64,000 nt of DNA, from the NCBI GenBank assembly GCA_025800385.1, contig JAOXRS010000120.1:62001-126000 (forward strand), given 5' to 3'. The notes beneath the pieces were generated by a model, which worked only from the letters and a program-made list of their open reading frames with translations, searched no databases and was not told the DNA's origin. The position numbers were made by a program, and so were the translations under genes. This stretch comes from Candidatus Albibeggiatoa sp. nov. NOAA. Lineage in GTDB: Bacteria; Pseudomonadota; Gammaproteobacteria; Beggiatoales; Beggiatoaceae. Positions 34,608 through 43,974 of this stretch are shown piece after piece (positions within the stretch are counted from its first letter, which is position 1; every line of letters starts with the position of its first letter).

Positions 34608-35747
34608 ATGCAAGTGAGTTATGTTGACAGTCTAGCCAACTTACATCCCCAACAATGGAATAGTTTACAAGGAACAGATAACCCTTTTCTGCGTCATGAA
34701 TTCCTACTTGCATTAGAACAACATCAATGCTTACACCCCTACGGTTGGCAACCGATACATGTTGCTGTTCATGATAAAAATAATCAGTTAATTGGCGCGT
34801 TACCGCTTTATATTAAAAATAATTCTTATGGCGAATTTGTGTTTGATTGGGCTTGGGCATCTGCTTACGAGCATGTGCTTGGTCAAGATTATTATCCAAA
34901 ATTAGTAAGTGCTATTCCTTATACACCTGTAACCAGTCAACAATTACTGATTGCGCCTCATGTTGATTATCATACAATTGCTGATTTACTCTCGCAGGCT
35001 GCTTTAAAATTAGCACAACAGCTTAAGGTCTCTTCACTTCATTATTTATTTACCAATCAACAAGATACTGATTTCTTAGCCAATCAACAAAACTTAATGT
35101 TACGGACGGGCTATCAATTTCATTGGCACAATCAAGATTATCGTGACTTTCAAGATTACCTAGATCAATTTATCTCGAAAAAGCGTAAGCAAATTCGTAA
35201 AGAACGCCGAGAAGCGCAAAATGCAAACTTAGATATTGAGATACTGAATGGTCATACTGCAACAGAACAGCATTGGCAGATTTTTCATGATTTCTATGCC
35301 TCAACCTTTGACCGTAAATCAGGTTTTCCAACTCTCAGCTTAGATTTTTTCCAAGCCATTAGCCAGACTATGCCTGATAATATTGTGTTAGTGATGGCAC
35401 ATCAGAATGGGGATTATGTAGCGGGTGCGTTTAATTTATGCAATGAACAAACCTTATATGGGCGACACTGGGGTTGTAACCAGCACTTTAAACAATTGCA
35501 TTTTGAGTTGTGTTACTATCAAACTTTAGATTTTTGTATACAGAATAAGCTACAGTCCTTTGAAGCAGGTGCGCAGGGTTTGCATAAGTTAAACCGTGGT
35601 TTTTTGCCAACATTAACATGGTCAGCACATTGGATCGCTGATGACACTTTTGAACAATTAGTACAACGCTTCTTACAGCATGAAACGCCTGCGATTAAAG
35701 AAGAGGCTTCAGAGCTGTTGCACAATCATTCTCCTTTTAAAAAATAA
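34608..35747 (+). CDS. FemAB-like N-acyltransferase (GNAT fold, COG3146)
   Basis: This 379-residue protein resembles the FemAB-like/'peptidoglycan recognition' group (PF04339 type): 'NPFLRHEFLLALEQH', 'LIGALPLYIKNNSYGEFVFDWAWASAYE', 'KKRKQIRKERREAQ', 'GAFNLCNEQTLYGRHWGC' and 'EAGAQGLHKLNRGFLPTLTWSAHWI'. Such proteins are thought to transfer aminoacyl or acyl groups; the substrate is not established. The genes around it do not suggest a pathway. Confidence 0.85.
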   Translation: MQVSYVDSLANLHPQQWNSLQGTDNPFLRHEFLLALEQHQCLHPYGWQPIHVAVHDKNNQLIGALPLYIKNNSYGEFVFDWAWASAYEHVLGQDYYPKLVSAIPYTPVTSQQLLIAPHVDYHTIADLLSQAALKLAQQLKVSSLHYLFTNQQDTDFLANQQNLMLRTGYQFHWHNQDYRDFQDYLDQFISKKRKQIRKERREAQNANLDIEILNGHTATEQHWQIFHDFYASTFDRKSGFPTLSLDFFQAISQTMPDNIVLVMAHQNGDYVAGAFNLCNEQTLYGRHWGCNQHFKQLHFELCYYQTLDFCIQNKLQSFEAGAQGLHKLNRGFLPTLTWSAHWIADDTFEQLVQRFLQHETPAIKEEASELLHNHSPFKK

Positions 35748-35906
35748 TGCCTCATCATGTGAATGATAAAAATAACTATCATCAAACTATTGTTTTACCT
35801 AACATATATTTATAAGTAAAATACAATAGAATCTCTATTTAGCTCGGATTAGGTATTGTCTAAATCTTGGAAAGATAGAGTAACGATTAAGTTTTAGGAA
35901 TTAACA

Positions 35907-37967
35907 ATGTTGTATCGATTACTTAAACTCATCATTCTGATATTACTACAGTTTTATATTGCAATACCTACTTATGCTGAGAATGCTGTAAGCGATGAAT
36001 ATAAGAAATCTGCAACCCAGCTTTCAGAAGCACAACAAGTTGTCAGCTATCTAACTCAATTAGATTTTGAAGAATTATTTGATATTGATATTCTGGATAT
36101 TTCCGCATTTTCAGCCGCCAAAAAACAACAAAAAATAGCGGATACCGCTGCCGCTCTATTTGTCATCACACAAGAAGATATTCGCCGTGCAGGCATTACC
36201 CATATTGCAGAAGCACTGCGCTTAGCCCCCGGTATTCAAGTTGCTCGAATTGATGCTAATAAATGGGCGATTACCGCCCGTGGCTTCAATGATTTATATA
36301 CCAGCAAGTTACTTGTCATGATTGATGGACGCACTGTTTATAATCCTTTGCGCTCAGAAGTAATGTGGTCTTTACAAGATTTATTTATTGAAGATGTTGA
36401 ACGTATCGAAATTATTCGCGGGCCGGGGGCTTCTTTGTGGGGTGCAAATGCGGTTAATGGGGTTATTAATATTTTAACCAAATCAGCGAAAAAAACTGAG
36501 GGTGGTTTAGTCAGTGCGACAATAGGTAAAGGCGAAGAAAATGCAATTTTAGGCTATCGGCATGGTGGCAAAATTAAAGATAATATGTATTTTCGTGCTT
36601 ATGGAAAACTATACCAACATGATAATTTTTTAGATGCACAAAACCAAGATGTTAAAAATGAGTGGAAAATGCGTCATGCAGGCTTTCGTATGGATTGGGA
36701 AGTGAATGATAAAAATGACGTATCAGTGCAAGGTGATATATACCAAGGTGATTTAAATCAACGTGTCTTATTACTTTACCCAACTATTCAGCCTTATGAT
36801 GATACAACTTCTGTACATAGTTACAATATCCTGACAAGCTGGAAGCGTAACACGGATAAAAATTCAACCACTTTGCAATCTTATGTGACACACAATCGGT
36901 ATCAAGATATTTTTTATAAGGAAAAACGAGATATTTTTGATATAGATTGGCAACAGCATTATATACCGAGCGAACACTATGAAATTGTTTGGGGCTTAGG
37001 CTACCGCTATACACGAGATTATTTACCAAAAGAAGATCATTTTGTTACATATAACCCTCAACAACAAACTGACCATCTTTTTAGTGCATTCATTCAGAAT
37101 GAGTTTTGGTTAAAGCCTGAAAAGTTGCGTTTAACCCTAGGTTCTAAATTTGAACATAATGATTATACAGGCATCGAAATCCAGCCTACAGCACGTTTAT
37201 TATGGAAATTAGACCAGACAAAATCAGCTTGGGCAGCTGTGTCTCGTGCTGTGCGTACACCATCACGTACTGACCAAACGCTTACTGCAAAATATGCGTC
37301 GATTGAGCCACCTTTTGCTCTAAGTTATGCCTCGGGTACACCTAATTTTAAGTCTGAAACGCTGGTAGCTTATGAATTAGGCTTACACTGGCAGTTAACC
37401 AGTCATTCGTTTGTCGATGCCAGCTTGTTTTTTAACGATTATGATCGATTGCGTATTACAGGTTTGTCCAATGTTAGCTTTGATCCTATACCTACTTTAT
37501 ATTTTGAATTTGAAAATGGTATGAGAGGTGAAATTTTTGGTGCAGAATTGGCGGGCGTTTGGCAAATTACCAATGCTTTGGATATTAAAGCCAGCTATAC
37601 ATATACCAAAACCCAGTTACATGTTATTGATCCTGAAGATAATACAGTTTTTAACTGGGAAGCCGTTGAAGAAAATGATCCCAACCATCAAGTGAGTTTA
37701 AATTTATTTTGGTCGATTTCACCACGTTGGGAATTTGATATGAGCTTTTATTATGTTGATGATTTGCCCAATCAAAAAACCCCTGATTACACGCGAGTCG
37801 ATTTACGTTTAGGTTGGCAGCCACACCCTGATTGGCATTTTAGTTTAGGGGTACGCAATGCATTTGATCGCCAGCATAAAGAGTTTGATACTGGCATTAA
37901 TGGTAATATTGCGATTCCTAGTGATGTGCGTCGTGCTACTTATCTTCAAGTGCGGTGGCAATATTAA
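35907..37967 (+). CDS. TonB-dependent outer membrane receptor
   Basis: This 686-residue protein has a signal peptide (residues 1-24, cut near 'PTYA-EN'), a plug domain (about 70-185: 'VITQEDIRRAGITHIAEALRLAPGIQV', 'VMIDGRTVYNPL', 'IIRGPGASLWGANAVNGVINILTK') and a beta-barrel ending in the usual aromatic 'QVRWQY'. Uptake of an iron chelate or other large solute is likely, but ligand specificity cannot be read. AGGA eight bases before ATG. The stop is five bases from the convergent epmB stop. Confidence 0.92.
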   Translation: MLYRLLKLIILILLQFYIAIPTYAENAVSDEYKKSATQLSEAQQVVSYLTQLDFEELFDIDILDISAFSAAKKQQKIADTAAALFVITQEDIRRAGITHIAEALRLAPGIQVARIDANKWAITARGFNDLYTSKLLVMIDGRTVYNPLRSEVMWSLQDLFIEDVERIEIIRGPGASLWGANAVNGVINILTKSAKKTEGGLVSATIGKGEENAILGYRHGGKIKDNMYFRAYGKLYQHDNFLDAQNQDVKNEWKMRHAGFRMDWEVNDKNDVSVQGDIYQGDLNQRVLLLYPTIQPYDDTTSVHSYNILTSWKRNTDKNSTTLQSYVTHNRYQDIFYKEKRDIFDIDWQQHYIPSEHYEIVWGLGYRYTRDYLPKEDHFVTYNPQQQTDHLFSAFIQNEFWLKPEKLRLTLGSKFEHNDYTGIEIQPTARLLWKLDQTKSAWAAVSRAVRTPSRTDQTLTAKYASIEPPFALSYASGTPNFKSETLVAYELGLHWQLTSHSFVDASLFFNDYDRLRITGLSNVSFDPIPTLYFEFENGMRGEIFGAELAGVWQITNALDIKASYTYTKTQLHVIDPEDNTVFNWEAVEENDPNHQVSLNLFWSISPRWEFDMSFYYVDDLPNQKTPDYTRVDLRLGWQPHPDWHFSLGVRNAFDRQHKEFDTGINGNIAIPSDVRRATYLQVRWQY

Positions 37968-37972
37968 CTTTT

Positions 37973-38941
37973 CTAATATATCGGTTGCTTATAAGGCTTG
38001 CCTGCCACTTCTCTAACCAACTTAGGCACTAAATATCCTGGTAATTGTTCACGTAACATATTAACCAGTTGAATAGCTTGTTGCTCAGGTACGTCAAAAT
38101 GCGCTGCGCCTTGAACTTTATCTAAGACACTTAAATAGTAAGGCAGGACTTGATATTTAAATAGTGTTTCACTGAGTTGAATTAAGGTATCAGCCGCATC
38201 ATTAACTTGTTTTAACAATACGGTTTGGTTCAAAACAGAAATACCATTTTTAACTAAGTTCTGCAGTGCTTCGCCAACTTGTTCATCGATTTCATTTGGA
38301 TGGTTTGCATGAATAACTAATACAACTTGTAAATCTGCTTTAGTTAAACAATCCAGCAGTGTTTGTGTCATACGCTCAGGTAGTACAATGGGTAAACGAC
38401 TGTGAATCCGCAACCGCTTTATATGTTTAATCTGTTCAATTGTCTGGATAAATGCAGCCAGTCGCTCATCAGATAAAACTAAAGGGTCTCCACCACTTAA
38501 TATTATTTCGTGAATGTTCGTATCTGATGCTAAATATTGTATGACTTCGGTGTCTGCTAGTGTATTTCCTTTATATTCAAAATGCTGGCGAAAACAATAA
38601 CGACAATGGATCGCACATGCACCCGTTGCCAACAATAAAACCCGTCCTCGGTATTTATGCAAAACCCCCTGCGTTTTAAGAGCGGCATTATCACCAACAG
38701 GATCATCAGTAAATTGAGCCACTTCAATCTGTTCTTGTTTCAAGGCTAATACTTGGCGCAATAAGGGATCACTCGGGTCACCTTTGGCTATTTTATTCAA
38801 GTAAGGCGGCGGAACATAAACAGGAAACTTGGGTTGTTGTGCAATTTGATCGATAACACTTTGTGGTAACTCTAATATCTGAGCCAACTGCTGCGGATTT
38901 CGTATACTTTGTTTCAGTAATTGTTGCCAATCAGAGGTCAT
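37973..38941 (-). CDS. epmB: EF-P beta-lysylation protein EpmB (lysine 2,3-aminomutase-like)
   Basis: This radical-SAM/PLP enzyme turns (S)-alpha-lysine into (R)-beta-lysine for modification of elongation factor P. The 322 residues have the CxxxCxxC cluster motif 'CAIHCRYCFRQHFEY' near residue 108, 'HEIILSGGDPLVLSDERL', and the PLP-lysine region near the C-terminus ('LVPKLVREVAGKPYK'). Size equals the short EpmB branch rather than full lysine aminomutase (about 416). EpmA and efp are not in the window. Confidence 0.92.
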   Translation of the reverse strand: MTSDWQQLLKQSIRNPQQLAQILELPQSVIDQIAQQPKFPVYVPPPYLNKIAKGDPSDPLLRQVLALKQEQIEVAQFTDDPVGDNAALKTQGVLHKYRGRVLLLATGACAIHCRYCFRQHFEYKGNTLADTEVIQYLASDTNIHEIILSGGDPLVLSDERLAAFIQTIEQIKHIKRLRIHSRLPIVLPERMTQTLLDCLTKADLQVVLVIHANHPNEIDEQVGEALQNLVKNGISVLNQTVLLKQVNDAADTLIQLSETLFKYQVLPYYLSVLDKVQGAAHFDVPEQQAIQLVNMLREQLPGYLVPKLVREVAGKPYKQPIY

Positions 38942-39635
38942 TGAATTTCTATAAAAATGGGAAAGAAGTCATTCTATGGATTTAATGAGTGAACTCAAGT
39001 CAAGATTTTGATTCATTCAAGTAATAGAAGCGTGAAACTAAAGAAATGCTGTACATTGTTAATGTTATAAAAAGTTCAAATAGGGCTTTATATCATGCGA
39101 CTTGAGTAGATAGTGCACCAATAGCTATATTTAAAAAATACCTGATTAATTTACTAGATTGTATTTGACGTAAGAGAATCCCTATTTTCATGAGTTAAGC
39201 ACATTTATTTTTAATACCGTATAAATAAATTTTAAAGCCTGCCACCTACTTAGCTTTATAACCATATTTTTAGTAAGTTATAAAAAATCCAAAATATTAA
39301 TATTTCATAACATTTCTCTTTATTTATAAATACTCACGTATTTTGCTATAAAAATCAAGTTGCAAATAAAATTAACTTATGTTAATAAATACTTTTGTTC
39401 GTGCTAGACAAACCATAAAGTAGATCATTCAAAAAAATTTGACGCTTATACAGGTATAAGGTATAAATTGCAGTTTAAAATGCAGGTGAATAAGGTGATG
39501 TATGGCCTGCGTCAATGGCTTTTGAGGCAAGTCATTATTATAAAAATACTTTTCCACCAAATGGGTTTTGCGGAATAGCATTAACAGTTTTCATCTTCTT
39601 ATTTTTTATCTTTAAGTATTGAGGAGGCAACTTCA
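38942..39635. other. 694-base gap upstream of ccoN
   Basis: No gene. It contains the ccoN promoter (39439-39467), an inverted repeat TTAAC-N4-GTTAA at 39372-39385 about 55 bases upstream of the -35, and a leader of about 165 bases with a short stem (GCAGG/CCTGC near 39483-39511). An exact FNR/Anr box (TTGAT-N4-ATCAA) was not found, only a near match with one base too few at about 39008-39020. Confidence 0.5.
39439..39467 (+). promoter_or_regulatory. Sigma-70-type promoter of ccoNOQP
   Basis: -35 TTGACG (39439-39444), exactly 17 bases, then -10 TATAAA (39462-39467). It is the best promoter match in the gap and leads to an untranslated leader of about 160 bases before ccoN. Confidence 0.65.
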
Positions 39636-41072
39636 ATGAGTGAAGAAGCAACTACTTATAACTATAAGGTAGTTAGGCAGTTTGCCCTGCTATCTATCGC
39701 CATGGGTGTAATCGGCATGTTTGTCGGTGTTTACGCTGCTGCAGAACTTGCGTGGCCATGGTTAAACTTTGATATTCCTTATATCACTTTTAGCCGTATT
39801 CGCCCTTTACACACTAACGCCGTTATCTTCGGTTTCGGTGGTTCTGCTTTATTTGCAACCTCTTACTATGTGGTACAACGTACCTGTCACACGCGATTAA
39901 TCTCAGACAAGTTAGCTGCTTTTACATTCTGGGGTTGGTTCGCGATCTTATTAGCTGCTGCAATCACGTTACCTTTAGGTTTCACAAGTTCTAAAGAATA
40001 TGCTGAATTAGAATGGCCAATCGACATCGCAATTACTGTAGTTTGGGTAGTTTATGCGATTGTGTTCTTCGGTACGATTATGCAACGTAAAGTGAAACAT
40101 ATCTATGTTGCTAACTGGTTCTACGGTGCGTTCATTATTACAATTGCAATGTTACATATCTTCAATAACTTAGAAGTACCTGTCGGTATGTGGAAATCTT
40201 ACTCAGCCTATGCGGGTGTACAAGATGCAATGGTTCAATGGTGGTATGGTCATAACGCGGTTGGTTTCTTCTTAACTGCAGGCTTCTTGGGCATGATGTA
40301 TTACTTCGTACCTAAACAAGCAGGTCGTCCAGTTTACTCTTACCGTTTATCTATCGTTCACTTCTGGGCGTTAATCTTCACTTACATTTGGGCAGGCCCT
40401 CACCATTTACATTACACAGCGTTACCTGATTGGACACAATCTTTAGGTATGGTGATGTCATTAATTTTATTAGCACCTTCTTGGGGCGGTATGATTAACG
40501 GTATCATGACATTATCAGGTGCTTGGGACAAATTACGTACTGACCCGATCTTACGTTTCTTAATTGTTGCGCTTTCTTTCTACGGCATGTCTACATTTGA
40601 AGGCCCAATGATGGCAATTAAGACAGTTAACGCATTATCTCACTATACTGACTGGACTATTGGTCACGTTCACTCTGGTGCGTTAGGCTGGGTTGCTATG
40701 ATTTCTATGGGTAGCTTGTACTACTTAATTCCTCGCGTATTTGGTCGTAAATTATATAGCTTAGGTTTAGTTGAATTACACTTCTGGTTAGCAACAATTG
40801 GTATCGTACTTTACATTTCTGCAATGTGGGTATCAGGTATCATGCAAGGCTTAATGTGGCGTGCGGTTAACCCTGACGGTACATTGACTTACAGCTTTGT
40901 TGAATCTGTTGCTGCGATGCATCCTTTCTATGTAACACGTTTTGTGGGTGGCGCATTATTCTTAACAGGTATGTTGATTATGACAATCAATATCTTGTTA
41001 ACCATTACTGCAGCTGAAGAAACTGAAGAAGGCGTAAATGATCGCGTTCTTGAGCCAGCACCAGCTCACTAA
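39636..41072 (+). CDS. ccoN: cbb3-type cytochrome c oxidase subunit I (CcoN)
   Basis: This is the catalytic haem-copper subunit of the high-affinity oxidase. The 478-residue protein has 12 or more helices. Metal ligands are visible in '[14 protein letters not shown]' (haem b), '[22 protein letters not shown]' (CuB histidine), '[14 protein letters not shown]' (two CuB histidines) and '[13 protein letters not shown]' (haem ligands). It is the oxidase used under low oxygen and during nitrogen fixation. GAGGAGG precedes ATG. First gene of ccoNOQP. Confidence 0.97.
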   Translation: MSEEATTYNYKVVRQFALLSIAMGVIGMFVGVYAAAELAWPWLNFDIPYITFSRIRPLHTNAVIFGFGGSALFATSYYVVQRTCHTRLISDKLAAFTFWGWFAILLAAAITLPLGFTSSKEYAELEWPIDIAITVVWVVYAIVFFGTIMQRKVKHIYVANWFYGAFIITIAMLHIFNNLEVPVGMWKSYSAYAGVQDAMVQWWYGHNAVGFFLTAGFLGMMYYFVPKQAGRPVYSYRLSIVHFWALIFTYIWAGPHHLHYTALPDWTQSLGMVMSLILLAPSWGGMINGIMTLSGAWDKLRTDPILRFLIVALSFYGMSTFEGPMMAIKTVNALSHYTDWTIGHVHSGALGWVAMISMGSLYYLIPRVFGRKLYSLGLVELHFWLATIGIVLYISAMWVSGIMQGLMWRAVNPDGTLTYSFVESVAAMHPFYVTRFVGGALFLTGMLIMTINILLTITAAEETEEGVNDRVLEPAPAH

Positions 41073-41142
41073 AATGAACACTGAATATCTGCACTGGGCT
41101 GGTGTGGATATTCAATAGCTTACTTTTTGGAGGATTTTTTAC

Positions 41143-41766
41143 ATGGCAGCTTCAACAGGACATGAGAAGGTCGAGAAGAATCTCGGCTTAATGATTATCT
41201 TAATCATCCTTGTCATCAGTGTCGGTGGTTTAATTCAAATCGTGCCTTTATTCTATATGAAAGACATGATTGAACCCGCAGAAGGCTTAAAACCTTATTC
41301 AGCAATTGAATTAGCAGGACGTGATATTTATATCCGTGAATCCTGTAATGTTTGTCATTCACAAATGGTACGTCCATTCCGTGCAGAAACAGAACGTTAT
41401 GGTCACTACTCTGTTGCGAGTGAATTCGTTTATGACCGTCCATTCTTATGGGGTTCAAAACGGACAGGCCCTGACTTACATCGTGTAGGCGGTCGTTATA
41501 GTGACGAATGGCACATTCAACATTTAATGGATCCACGTAGTGTTGTACCAGAATCAGTGATGCCTGCTTATCCTTGGTTAGCTGATGGTATGGTTGATGG
41601 TGAAGATATTAAAGGACGTATGGAAACCTTGAAAAAATACTTTGGTCATCCTTACAGCCAAGAAGAAATTGATAATGCACCTAAAGATTTAGAAGGTGTG
41701 ACTGAGATGGATGCGATTGTTGCCTATTTGCAAGGTATGGGTACAACGGTTAAAACGGTTCGATAA
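41143..41766 (+). CDS. ccoO: cbb3-type cytochrome c oxidase subunit II (CcoO)
   Basis: This 207-residue mono-haem subunit passes electrons to CcoN. It has one N-terminal helix ('[24 protein letters not shown]'), the haem site '[17 protein letters not shown]', and a methionine ligand region ('[10 protein letters not shown]'). GGAGG nine bases before ATG. It follows ccoN by 70 bases and precedes ccoQ by two. Confidence 0.97.
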   Translation: MAASTGHEKVEKNLGLMIILIILVISVGGLIQIVPLFYMKDMIEPAEGLKPYSAIELAGRDIYIRESCNVCHSQMVRPFRAETERYGHYSVASEFVYDRPFLWGSKRTGPDLHRVGGRYSDEWHIQHLMDPRSVVPESVMPAYPWLADGMVDGEDIKGRMETLKKYFGHPYSQEEIDNAPKDLEGVTEMDAIVAYLQGMGTTVKTVR

Positions 41767-41768
41767 GA

Positions 41769-41933
41769 ATGGACTTACTGGTCATATTACAATCCGCTTG
41801 GACTGTAGCCGTTATGGTCATCTTCTTGGGCATCGTGATCTGGGCTTATAGTAGTCGAAATAAAAAAGATTTTGATGAAGCATCGCGCCTAGTTCTCGAT
41901 GACGATGAAGAGGACACAATCGAAAAACGTTAA
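41769..41933 (+). CDS. ccoQ: cbb3-type oxidase subunit CcoQ (FixQ)
   Basis: This short gene codes for 54 residues starting MDLLVILQSAWTVAVMVIFL. It has one membrane helix followed by 'WAYSSRNKKDFDEAS' and an acidic tail, which is the FixQ pattern. It begins two bases after the ccoO stop and ends 12 bases before ccoP, in the canonical position. CcoQ stabilises the complex in other species. Confidence 0.93.
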   Translation: MDLLVILQSAWTVAVMVIFLGIVIWAYSSRNKKDFDEASRLVLDDDEEDTIEKR

Positions 41934-41945
41934 GGAGATTTCTGT

Positions 41946-42869
41946 ATGTATTTTGTTGAAGGTGTTTTCACAAGTTCTTTTTGGGACTGGTTTATCACAA
42001 TAGGCACATTGCTTAGCATCTTTGCATGTTTTTTACTTATTGTTTGGATTGGTGGCGATCGCCCAGCTCCAGATCAAGACGTAGAAACAATGGGTCATGT
42101 TTGGGATGAAGACTTAGAAGAATATAATAACCCACTGCCAATGTGGTGGTTGCAGATGTTCTATATCACATTAGTGTTTGGCTTATTCTATGTATTCTTA
42201 TATCCATCATTAGGCTCTTTCCCAGGGCTCTTAAAAGAAAGCCAAATTGTAGAATATGAGCGTGAAATGGCGAGTGCAAAAGCACGTTTTGCTCCAACTT
42301 ATGCACGTTATGGTCAAATGGATATACCTGAATTAGCTAAAGACCCAGCAGCGACACAAATTGGTCAGCGTTTGTTCTCAACTTACTGTATCGCTTGTCA
42401 TGGTTCTGATGCGGGTGGTGTTAAAGGTTATCCAAACTTACGTGATGATGATTGGTTATGGGGTGGCGAGCCTACTCAACTTATCGAAACAATTGCAAAT
42501 GGTCGTAATGGTTTGATGCCTTCTGCTGAAGCTAACCGTTTAGAAGGTGATGCGGATGTAAAAGCGGTAACGCAATACGTATTAAGCTTAAGTGGGCGTG
42601 AGCATGATGCAGCAGCGGCTGAGCAAGGTAAAGCTGTGTATGGCAAAGTATGTCAAGCGTGTCACATGCCAGATGGTACAGGTATGACTGCGTTAGGTGC
42701 GCCAAACTTAACTGATGATATTTGGTTATATGGTGGTACTGTTGCTGAAATCGAACAAACGATTAAGCATGGTCGTCAAAATCGTATGCCTGCGCATGGT
42801 GAGTTCTTAGGCGAAGAAAAAGTCAAATTATTGTCAGCTTATATTTATAGCTTGTCTAATAAAGAATAA
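41946..42869 (+). CDS. ccoP: cbb3-type cytochrome c oxidase subunit III (CcoP)
   Basis: This 307-residue di-haem subunit has two N-terminal helices (about 12-32 and 64-86) and haem sites 'CIACHGSDAGG' near residue 147 and 'CQACHMPDGTG' near residue 238. It accepts electrons from soluble cytochromes. AAGGAG upstream of ATG. The assembly genes ccoGHIS are not in the window. Confidence 0.97.
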   Translation: MYFVEGVFTSSFWDWFITIGTLLSIFACFLLIVWIGGDRPAPDQDVETMGHVWDEDLEEYNNPLPMWWLQMFYITLVFGLFYVFLYPSLGSFPGLLKESQIVEYEREMASAKARFAPTYARYGQMDIPELAKDPAATQIGQRLFSTYCIACHGSDAGGVKGYPNLRDDDWLWGGEPTQLIETIANGRNGLMPSAEANRLEGDADVKAVTQYVLSLSGREHDAAAAEQGKAVYGKVCQACHMPDGTGMTALGAPNLTDDIWLYGGTVAEIEQTIKHGRQNRMPAHGEFLGEEKVKLLSAYIYSLSNKE

Positions 42870-42879
42870 TTGACTTCAT

Positions 42880-42910
42880 GCAAGAAGGTACTGTCATGGT
42901 GCTTTCTTGC
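42880..42910. terminator. Bidirectional terminator between ccoP and the O-methyltransferase gene
   Basis: A 12-pair stem (GCAAGAAGGTAC / GTGCTTTCTTGC, two G-U) with a seven-base loop, 10 bases after the ccoP stop and in the gap between convergent genes. The downstream T content is modest. Confidence 0.65.
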
Positions 42911-42951
42911 TAACCTTCTCAACCCTTCTTTCCAAAATTCTTCTTTTTTAT

Positions 42952-43974
42952 TTAACCCTCTAAGTCATTAGGCAATAATTCTAAAATACTCACAGGTGAG
43001 TTAGTTTCAATGATTCTATTTAACTGATAACCAGCTTGCTGAAATAAAGTTTTATACTCTTCTACACTACGCTCCTTAGCTTCACTAAATAGCAATAACA
43101 TCCAAAAATCCATAGTCAACGTGTAATAATTGGTTTGCTCAGGCAATATTACATGTTCGATTACTAATATTTTTGCATTTGGCGATGCTGTACGACAATT
43201 CTGCAAAATTTGGATACAAGCCTCATCTGCCCAGTTGTGTAAAATATGTCGCATTAGATAAACATCACAATGTTGAGGTATAGAGAGGAAAAAATCACCT
43301 TGTTGTAGTTGGCAACGTGCCATAACGGGTGAATTTATAAGCGATACTTGTGTAATCACTTCAGGTAAATCAAATAAAATACCGTTTAAATGAGGGTGCG
43401 TTTGTAATAGCGAGATTAACAAACTGCCATGGCCACCTCCAATATCAGCCACTTGCTTAAAATTGGAAAAGTCATACTCACTCAATATCTGGTCAGAAAA
43501 TGTGCCCGCAATGACTTCCATATCTTTATCAAAACTCTTTCTAATCTCCGTATTTTGTTCTAAATATTGCCAATAGTTTATGCCATGTGCGCATTCAAAA
43601 GCAGGTTGACCAGTTCGCACAGCTTGAGACAAAGCATCCATTGCAATACGTAATCGCTCGGGATGTAAGTCAATTGCCATATAATCATGCATAGAATTAG
43701 ATACACCTTTGAGCAATAGCTTGGATGCTGCATTGTTTTTAAATACGCGTGGCTCTATTTCATCAAAAATATTAACTGCAGCCAGCATACGTAATACGCG
43801 ATAAAGAGAATCTGTATGACTACCTGTCTGTTGGGCAAGGCGTTCTATACTTTGAGGTGTATCTTTTAACAGCCCAGCAATATCCAGCTCTACAGCCAAC
43901 CGTAATGAAGGGTAAATCATCATGCCAGAGACTGCAGAAAATAGTGTATCTAAACCTTTATTATCAAAACTCAT
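42952..43974 (-). CDS. SAM-dependent O-methyltransferase (acetylserotonin/hydroxyneurosporene type)
   Basis: This 340-residue protein belongs to methyltransferase family 2: an N-terminal winged-helix dimerisation domain ('PSLRLAVELDIAGLL', 'LYRVLRMLAAVNIFDE'), the SAM motif 'VADIGGGHGSLLISLL' near residue 184, and the catalytic-histidine region 'YLMRHILHNWADEACIQIL'. Members methylate hydroxyl groups of small aromatic or polyketide-like molecules. Its ATG overlaps the upstream EgtD-like gene by 4 bases and has GGAG seven bases before it, inside that gene. The two are therefore translationally coupled and probably act on the same molecule. Substrate unknown. Confidence 0.87.
   Translation of the reverse strand: MSFDNKGLDTLFSAVSGMMIYPSLRLAVELDIAGLLKDTPQSIERLAQQTGSHTDSLYRVLRMLAAVNIFDEIEPRVFKNNAASKLLLKGVSNSMHDYMAIDLHPERLRIAMDALSQAVRTGQPAFECAHGINYWQYLEQNTEIRKSFDKDMEVIAGTFSDQILSEYDFSNFKQVADIGGGHGSLLISLLQTHPHLNGILFDLPEVITQVSLINSPVMARCQLQQGDFFLSIPQHCDVYLMRHILHNWADEACIQILQNCRTASPNAKILVIEHVILPEQTNYYTLTMDFWMLLLFSEAKERSVEEYKTLFQQAGYQLNRIIETNSPVSILELLPNDLEG

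Noticed and set aside
39372..39385. TTAAC-N4-GTTAA as an FNR/Anr box
   Set aside because: The consensus is TTGAT-N4-ATCAA; this differs at key positions, so it is recorded only as a palindrome.
39480..39578. 32-codon open frame in the ccoN leader
   Set aside because: No ribosome site and no similarity to a known leader peptide; the region is better explained as 5' untranslated RNA.
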